Under the pieces are notes generated by a model, which saw only the letters and a list, made by a program, of their open reading frames with translations, did no database searches and was not told the origin of the DNA. This document shows, in pieces, positions 6,222 through 10,292 of a stretch of 10,292 nt of DNA (the stretch's first letter is position 1; each line of letters opens with the position of its first letter). The DNA comes from an uncultured Clostridia bacterium (GTDB lineage: Bacteria; Bacillota; Clostridia; TANB77; CAG-508), in assembly GCA_944391155.1 (NCBI GenBank), contig CALXSO010000117.1:1-10292 (forward strand). Direction: 5' to 3'. A program made the position numbers and the translations under genes.

Positions 6222-6253
6222 AAGATTTTATAAATAAATATTTATAAGATCTT
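6222..6253 (-). terminator. Possible terminator of the wall-hydrolase gene
   Basis: A 13-bp stem with one G-T wobble (6222-6234 with 6241-6253) and a 6-base loop lies about 100 bases downstream of the glucosaminidase stop. A second AT-rich 9-bp hairpin (6189-6211) follows in the direction of transcription. The minus-strand tail is a weak U tract (TTAAGTTTT), and the stem is almost all A/T, so termination strength is uncertain. Confidence 0.35.
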
Positions 6254-6355
6254 TTGAATGGGTTCTTTTTATTTTTATCTAAAATTTAATTTATTATCCA
6301 ATACTTATATACTTTAGAATATTCTATTTTATTTATATTACCAATTGTTTTTAAT

Positions 6356-7084
6356 TTATAATTTATTATATAAATACTTCATATGGCTATAAACTGAGTT
6401 TGCCCAATTTTTATCAGTTGCATATTTATTATTTACCCCTTGAAGGGTTGGAGATGTATAGTATGTTCCTAAAGCTTTTTCTCCACCATATATATTTGTT
6501 CCTTTAGGATTTATATAATATTTCACAAATACTCTGGCTATTAAGTCTATGCTTTCAGAATAATCATCAAAACTATATGCTCCATTGTATGGATTAGAGT
6601 CATAAGCTCCATATCCAAATAAATTATTTTTTTGTCTAGAAATAGTTGATGTTCCCCATGCACTTTCATGTATGCCTACTGCTGCTACAAACACACCATT
6701 AATATTATATTGTTGTTCAATGTAATAGAAATATTCAGCATTGTTTTCAAAAATATTATTTTTATCCTTTTCATCTGATAATATTTTTTTGAATTGCTCT
6801 AAACTTAATCCACTTGGTTTGTTTAGTGACATATTAAAACTTAAATTTTGTATTTGACTGTTATTTTCATTTTGAGAAGTTGTGTCTTTATTTTCATCAT
6901 TATCTAAATATGTTTCATTAGGATTTATATATGTTGTACATTCTTGTTTTACCCATCCTGTAATGCTATCATGTGAAATCTTATACCAGTTTTCTATAAT
7001 TTCTAAAACTTTTAATTCTTCATTTGTATGTAATGTTGCTAATTTTTTAGAATCTTCATTACTTTCTGTCATTACAGCTAGCAT
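6356..7084 (-). CDS. SH3b plus glucosaminidase fragment of a frameshifted cell-wall hydrolase
   Basis: From the first ATG this gives 242 residues. The open frame continues upstream to about 7150, reading KIKIGDTIYVTSD before the ATG, so the ATG cuts through an SH3b domain that runs to about residue 52 (GWVKQECTTYI). An Asn/Ser-rich linker follows, then a glucosaminidase domain (about 94-242) cleaving peptidoglycan glycan strands. It shows AVGIHESAWGTS with probable catalytic Glu140, then NNLFGYGAYDSNP, YSFDDYSESI and a terminal NWANSVYSHMKYLY. No ribosome binding site precedes the ATG at 7084, and no usable start lies in the upstream open part. The real gene therefore most likely begins at 7613 with a frame change near 7140-7151. 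Confidence 0.85.
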   Translation of the reverse strand: MLAVMTESNEDSKKLATLHTNEELKVLEIIENWYKISHDSITGWVKQECTTYINPNETYLDNDENKDTTSQNENNSQIQNLSFNMSLNKPSGLSLEQFKKILSDEKDKNNIFENNAEYFYYIEQQYNINGVFVAAVGIHESAWGTSTISRQKNNLFGYGAYDSNPYNGAYSFDDYSESIDLIARVFVKYYINPKGTNIYGGEKALGTYYTSPTLQGVNNKYATDKNWANSVYSHMKYLYNKL

Positions 7085-7124
7085 ATCAGAAGTTACATAT
7101 ATTGTATCTCCTATTTTTATTTTT

Positions 7125-7613
7125 TTATTTGAGGTGACTTTTCCGCCCTCCTATTACAACTACTTTATTTAAAGCTGCTTTAGTTATTACTGCTCCTATT
7201 TGCTCTTCACCAATTAGTACATCATCTTGATAAATTTTCTTCGTTGTTATTTTTTGAGTCCCTTTTCTTCCTTCTTGAATTACATAAGATATTCCCTTAG
7301 GAATATTTACATCAGTTTTATATGTAGTTAAATATTCTAAAATTTCTTCATTCTGTGTTATCTCTTCTACATATCCTGGTTTAGAATTTTGATTAATTAT
7401 TTCTTCTATATTTATATCTTTTGCTTGACTTATTTTTATTTCTTTTATATCTGAAGAAGTTTCTTTTGTATCATCTTTTGCATATGATATGTTTTGTCCA
7501 AAATATAGATGATAAAATGTATAAATGTAGAATATTATTACAATACCTGCTATAAAATATATTATATTCTTCAATGTTAATCTGATTTTTATTTTTTTAT
7601 CTTTTGCTCTCAT
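7125..7613 (-). CDS. Membrane-anchored G5-domain fragment, N-terminal part of the same wall hydrolase
   Basis: The 162 residues comprise a basic N-terminus, one transmembrane or uncleaved signal helix (17-34), an acidic linker (41-80) and a G5 domain (about 83-155, with YVIQEGRKGTQKITTKKIY and the closing NKVVVIGG). G5 domains are found in surface and wall-acting proteins and are proposed to bind N-acetylglucosamine-containing polymers. The frame ends seven codons after the domain in an unrelated tail (RKSHLK). Shifting by one base near 7140-7151 gives IGG followed by KVTSNKKIKIGD and then the SH3b domain. The joined product would be about 418 residues, exported and anchored with its hydrolase outside. 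AGGTGAT stands six bases before the ATG, with a strong promoter at 7631-7659. Confidence 0.85.
   Translation of the reverse strand: MRAKDKKIKIRLTLKNIIYFIAGIVIIFYIYTFYHLYFGQNISYAKDDTKETSSDIKEIKISQAKDINIEEIINQNSKPGYVEEITQNEEILEYLTTYKTDVNIPKGISYVIQEGRKGTQKITTKKIYQDDVLIGEEQIGAVITKAALNKVVVIGGRKSHLK
7140..7151 (-). other. Frameshift site joining the G5 and SH3b/glucosaminidase frames
   Basis: The minus strand reads GGAGGGCGGAAAAG here. The G5 frame is GGA GGG CGG AAA; the downstream frame is GGC GGA AAA GTC. Removing one G from the GGG run, or one A from the AAAA run, restores one continuous protein. The downstream frame is closed by TAG at 7151-7153, which limits the frame change to the stretch 3' of it, before the upstream frame's TAA at 7125. 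Confidence 0.75.
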
Positions 7614-7630
7614 AACATCACCTATTTTAT

Positions 7631-7659
7631 ATTTTAAACTTATAAAATTATTTTGTCAA
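7631..7659 (-). promoter_or_regulatory. Sigma-A promoter of the wall-hydrolase gene
   Basis: On the minus strand a perfect TTGACA (7654-7659), a 17-base spacer and TAAAAT (7631-7636) form the best sigma-A promoter in the window. The start point would be near 7624, leaving a leader of only about 11 bases that still contains AGGTGAT. Confidence 0.7.
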
Positions 7660-7690
7660 TTTAAACGCATTGGAAAAAATTGTTATTATT

Positions 7691-7708
7691 TAATACTCTT
7701 TAGTATTA
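7691..7708. promoter_or_regulatory. Palindrome between divergent promoters, candidate operator
   Basis: TAATACT-CTTT-AGTATTA is a perfect 7-bp inverted repeat. It lies 31 bases upstream of the minus-strand -35 and 3 bases upstream of the plus-strand -35. That position suits a regulator of one or both divergent genes, but no regulator gene is nearby and AT-rich palindromes arise easily. Confidence 0.4.
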
Positions 7709-7711
7709 GGC

Positions 7712-7740
7712 TTGATTTTATATTAAAATTGTAATATTAT
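7712..7740 (+). promoter_or_regulatory. Sigma-A promoter of the 7786 gene and acyl-CoA synthetase
   Basis: TTGATT (7712-7717), a 17-base spacer and TATTAT (7735-7740) are each close to consensus. Transcription would begin near 7747, giving a leader of about 40 bases. Confidence 0.6.
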
Positions 7741-7785
7741 AATAAAAATAATTATCCATATGCTTAAATTAAAAGGATGGGATTT

Positions 7786-8619
7786 ATGAAAAATATAAAG
7801 TTTTCAAATTTTTTTAAAAAAAATAAAGTAAAAAAATTACTTTTTGTATTATTTATTGTTTTATTGTTCTTAATTTTATTATTTTTACTTTTTCAAATAA
7901 TAACAAAATATATACAAAAATCAAATTTTGAAGAATCATATATATCTTTTGCAGAAAAAAATAAATACACTACTTTTTCTATTAATAAAATTGTATTTTT
8001 TAGTAGTAGTGATTCAAAAAATAAAGTTAGTAGTAAATCTAACTTTACAATAGAAAATTTATTTGCATATACTGATATAGCTTTATTTATAAAAAATTAT
8101 CCTGATGAAGATAGCTTAGAAAACACTTTAAAAGAAGTTAGTATTTCAAATTTTAAATTTACTAAGACTCCTTCTGTTGGTGAACCTAAACTATATTATA
8201 AAAATTTAACAGATTTTGCTAGTAGCAATATAAATGAAAATAATATAATACAATCTGAACTAATTTTTTCTATAACTTCTGATGATACAGCAGATTTATC
8301 TACTCCAACTCTATATAATAATTGTGCTAATCCAATAGTATTATCATATGTTAATGAAAATATAAAAACAGATTATACTATTACAGATACATCTATTCCA
8401 ATAACATATAATGGTTCTCTACTTAGTCGTTGCAATGTCAATTTAGATGCATTGAGTACATCCATTTCATTTGATGTATATATAACTAATAATGAAAATC
8501 AGAAATTTAAAACTGTTGTATATTTTGATATTCCATACGAATATAATGATAAATCAATAACTAATGGAAGCTTAACTGTTAATAAAGAAACTGATTTTAA
8601 TTTTTATAGATATGAATAA
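7786..8619 (+). CDS. Membrane-anchored extracytoplasmic protein of unknown function
   Basis: The 277-residue protein is not recognised. It has a lysine-rich N-terminus, one long transmembrane helix (18-38) and about 235 residues predicted outside the membrane. These are rich in Ser, Thr, Asn and alternating hydrophobic residues, suggesting beta-sheet domains. Only two cysteines occur in the external part (180 and 216), which could form a disulphide. The last part (SFDVYITNNENQKFKTVVYF) looks like a strand-rich immunoglobulin-like unit, but no family is claimed. An in-frame ATG at 7777 overlaps AAAAGG and has no ribosome binding site of its own. The ATG at 7786 has AAGGA eight bases upstream and starts with MKNIK, so it is preferred. 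The next gene starts 19 bases after the stop, implying an operon with the acyl-CoA synthetase. Confidence 0.82.
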   Translation: MKNIKFSNFFKKNKVKKLLFVLFIVLLFLILLFLLFQIITKYIQKSNFEESYISFAEKNKYTTFSINKIVFFSSSDSKNKVSSKSNFTIENLFAYTDIALFIKNYPDEDSLENTLKEVSISNFKFTKTPSVGEPKLYYKNLTDFASSNINENNIIQSELIFSITSDDTADLSTPTLYNNCANPIVLSYVNENIKTDYTITDTSIPITYNGSLLSRCNVNLDALSTSISFDVYITNNENQKFKTVVYFDIPYEYNDKSITNGSLTVNKETDFNFYRYE

Positions 8620-8638
8620 TAGGAAGGATTGATGTAAG

Positions 8639-10292
8639 ATGAAGAATAATATTACAATCGCAGAAAAATTAAAAAGTAAATATCATAAATGTGAAGAAAT
8701 AACTAATTTTAAGGATATGCTAACACGTTCTTCTAAAATTTATAGGACAAGAACCGCTTTTAAATTAAAAGATAGCTCTGGAAAAATATACTCTGTAACA
8801 TATGAAGAATTTGAAAAAGATGTTATTTCTGTTGGGACAAGTCTTATTAATAATGGTTTTTTAAATAAACGTATAGCAGTTATTGGAAAAAATTCATATA
8901 GTTGGGCTGTTTCATATTTAGCGGCTTCTATTGTTGGTGTGGTTGTTCCTATTGATAAAGAACTTCATTCAGATGATGTGGTGAATTTCTTAAATGTTTC
9001 CGAGAGTGCTTGTCTTTTAGGTGATGATAAAAATATTTCACAAATAATTAATAATAAATATTTGGATAATAAGGATCTTTTCTTTGTCAATTTTGATGAT
9101 TGTCAATCAGATAATATGGTTGCTTTTTCTAGTTTTAAAGAAAATGGTTTAAAAATGACTTTAGCTGGTGATAATTCTTTTAATCAAATAAATGTGGATC
9201 CAGATGAAATGAGAATCCTTTTGTTTACTTCAGGTACTACTGGCAATGCAAAAGGTGTTTGCTTATCTCAAAGGAATATTTGCTCTAATATTTTATCAAC
9301 ATATGGAATTGTTAAAGTAAAAAGAAGCGATTTGTTCTTTTCAATATTGCCACTACATCACACTTATGAATGTACTCTAGGTTTTTTATTACCTATATAT
9401 AGTGGTGCAAGTATTGCATATTGTGAAGGCTTACGTCATATTTTGCAAAATATTAATGAATATCATCCTTCTGTAATTTTATGTGTTCCTTTATTATTGG
9501 AAAATATTCATAAAAATATTATTAAAAATATGAATAAATCATTACCAGAAAAATATAAAAAAGAAAATGAAAATCCTTACAATAACTTACCTTTTATTGT
9601 AAAAAAAGTAGTAAAATCAAAAGTAAAAAACACTTTAGGAGGTAGACTTCGTGTATTTATTGCAGGTGCCGCTGCATTGAATCCTGATATTGTATCTGAT
9701 TTTGATAATCTAGGATTAAATACTCTTCAAGGGTATGGATTAACAGAGTGTTCTCCACTTGTTGCTGGAAATAATGATTTTTATAAAAAGAATGATAGTG
9801 TTGGACTTCCTATTCCTAATGTTGAATATAAAATAAATAATCCTAATGATGCAGGTATTGGTGAAATAATTGTTAAGGGACCAAATGTTATGCTTGGATA
9901 TTATAACATGCCGGAAGAAACTGAAAAAGTATTAAAGGATGGTTGGTTTTATACTGGAGATTTAGGAAAAATTGATGATAATGGATATCTATATATTACT
10001 GGTAGATGTAAAAGTGTTATTGTTACTAAAAACGGTAAAAATATTTATCCCGAAGAGGTTGAATATTATTTAAATGATAGCCCTCTAGTTTCTGAATCTT
10101 TAGTTTTAGGAATTCAAAAAGAAAATGATGATGAAACATATGTTAATGCTCAAATTTTTCCTAATATTGAAGCTATAACAGAATATCTTAAAGGTTCTGT
10201 TCCTACTAAAACTGAAATAAAAAAATTGATTGCTGATGTAGTTGCAAGTGTAAATAGCAAACTACCAAATTATAAACATATAAAAAATTTTA
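8639..10292 (+). CDS. Long-chain acyl-CoA synthetase-type AMP-binding protein (3' end outside window)
   Basis: At least 551 residues are present with no stop before the right edge. It is an ANL-superfamily adenylate-forming enzyme: the P-loop TSGTTGNAKG is at 197-206, YGLTECSP at 366-373, YTGDL with ATP-ribose-binding Asp441, and the hinge motif GRCKSVIVTKNGKNIYPEE from 455. That last stretch and the insertion between the P-loop and YGLTE resemble bacterial FadD/FAA-type long-chain fatty acid-CoA ligases, which form acyl-adenylate and then acyl-CoA. The C-terminal catalytic lysine lies past the window. Substrate chain length cannot be judged here, and activation for acyl carrier protein loading is an alternative. 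The ATG is preceded by AGGAAGG 11 bases upstream; the nearer ATG at 8632 is followed at once by TAA. It probably shares the promoter at 7712-7740. Confidence 0.92.
   Translation, partial: MKNNITIAEKLKSKYHKCEEITNFKDMLTRSSKIYRTRTAFKLKDSSGKIYSVTYEEFEKDVISVGTSLINNGFLNKRIAVIGKNSYSWAVSYLAASIVGVVVPIDKELHSDDVVNFLNVSESACLLGDDKNISQIINNKYLDNKDLFFVNFDDCQSDNMVAFSSFKENGLKMTLAGDNSFNQINVDPDEMRILLFTSGTTGNAKGVCLSQRNICSNILSTYGIVKVKRSDLFFSILPLHHTYECTLGFLLPIYSGASIAYCEGLRHILQNINEYHPSVILCVPLLLENIHKNIIKNMNKSLPEKYKKENENPYNNLPFIVKKVVKSKVKNTLGGRLRVFIAGAAALNPDIVSDFDNLGLNTLQGYGLTECSPLVAGNNDFYKKNDSVGLPIPNVEYKINNPNDAGIGEIIVKGPNVMLGYYNMPEETEKVLKDGWFYTGDLGKIDDNGYLYITGRCKSVIVTKNGKNIYPEEVEYYLNDSPLVSESLVLGIQKENDDETYVNAQIFPNIEAITEYLKGSVPTKTEIKKLIADVVASVNSKLPNYKHIKNF

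Larger units (their letters stand above)
5941..6355. other. Gene-free AT-rich intergenic region
   Basis: No credible coding sequence is seen on either strand. Next to the operon start there is a possible sigma-E-type promoter (6024-6051). AT-rich hairpins lie at 6189-6211 (9 bp) and 6222-6253 (13 bp), with a 12-base palindrome TAGAATATTCTA at 6315-6326. The rest is low-complexity A/T sequence. Confidence 0.7.

Noticed and set aside
6315..6326. Palindrome TAGAATATTCTA in the intergenic region
   Set aside because: It has no loop, no U tract and no promoter nearby; such AT palindromes are expected by chance here.
5990..7703. Shared 10-mer TACTCTTTAG at 5990-5999 and 7694-7703, upstream of two minus-strand units
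   Set aside because: Many 10-mers recur by chance in 10 kb of AT-rich DNA, and the small palindromes containing the two copies are centred at different positions, so a common operator is not supported.
7777..7785. Upstream ATG of the anchored unknown protein
   Set aside because: The ATG at 7777 is part of the purine-rich ribosome binding region itself; the ATG at 7786 has better spacing and an MKNIK N-terminus.

Overview
The window looks like a chromosomal segment of a very AT-rich, low-GC Gram-positive anaerobe (Bacillota, probably class Clostridia). The support is the ireB-ruvX-yrzB gene trio typical of Firmicutes, strong purine-rich ribosome binding sites, an A/T-ending codon bias and stops fitting the standard bacterial code. 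No tRNA, rRNA, CRISPR array, transposase or phage gene is visible.

Layout. The left edge (8-104) is a long imperfect inverted repeat. Next, on the minus strand, comes a small four-helix membrane protein of unknown function (213-692). The main block is a minus-strand gene string read from about 5940 down to 776: a small exported two-helix protein with VirB2/TrbC-like topology; an 837-residue protein with a CpaE-like plan (pseudo-receiver, long disordered linker, MinD/CpaE-like P-loop domain with a ruined Walker A); a membrane-anchored GAF plus degenerate GGDEF protein; then IreB, RuvX (YqgF) and a YrzB/DUF1292 protein. The first five genes are separated by 3 to 18 bases or overlap by 4. yrzB is 115 bases further on and may have its own promoter. 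A perfect 13-bp hairpin follows yrzB.

A 415-base gene-free AT-rich stretch (5941-6355) holds a possible sigma-E-like promoter for the big operon and AT-rich hairpins. To its right, again on the minus strand, is a cell-wall hydrolase gene that appears frameshifted: a TM plus G5-domain part (7125-7613) and an SH3b plus glucosaminidase part (6356-7084) continue each other in different frames. A divergent intergenic region with good promoters facing both ways and a small palindrome separates it from a plus-strand pair: an anchored extracytoplasmic protein of unknown function (7786-8619) and a long-chain acyl-CoA synthetase-type AMP-binding enzyme (8639 to beyond the right edge).

How the genes may work together. 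The first three operon genes suggest an envelope-associated assembly or signalling module. It has an exported small membrane protein, a CpaE/MinD-like organiser that has probably lost ATP hydrolysis and carries two AT-hook-like basic motifs and five LPGF/L motifs in its linker, and a sensor whose GGDEF domain probably no longer makes c-di-GMP. They are transcriptionally tied to IreB, a target of the PASTA kinase/phosphatase system of Gram-positives, and to RuvX. The link between the module and these housekeeping genes is inferred from gene order only. The AT-hook/degenerate-ATPase protein and its operon are the most novel part of the window.
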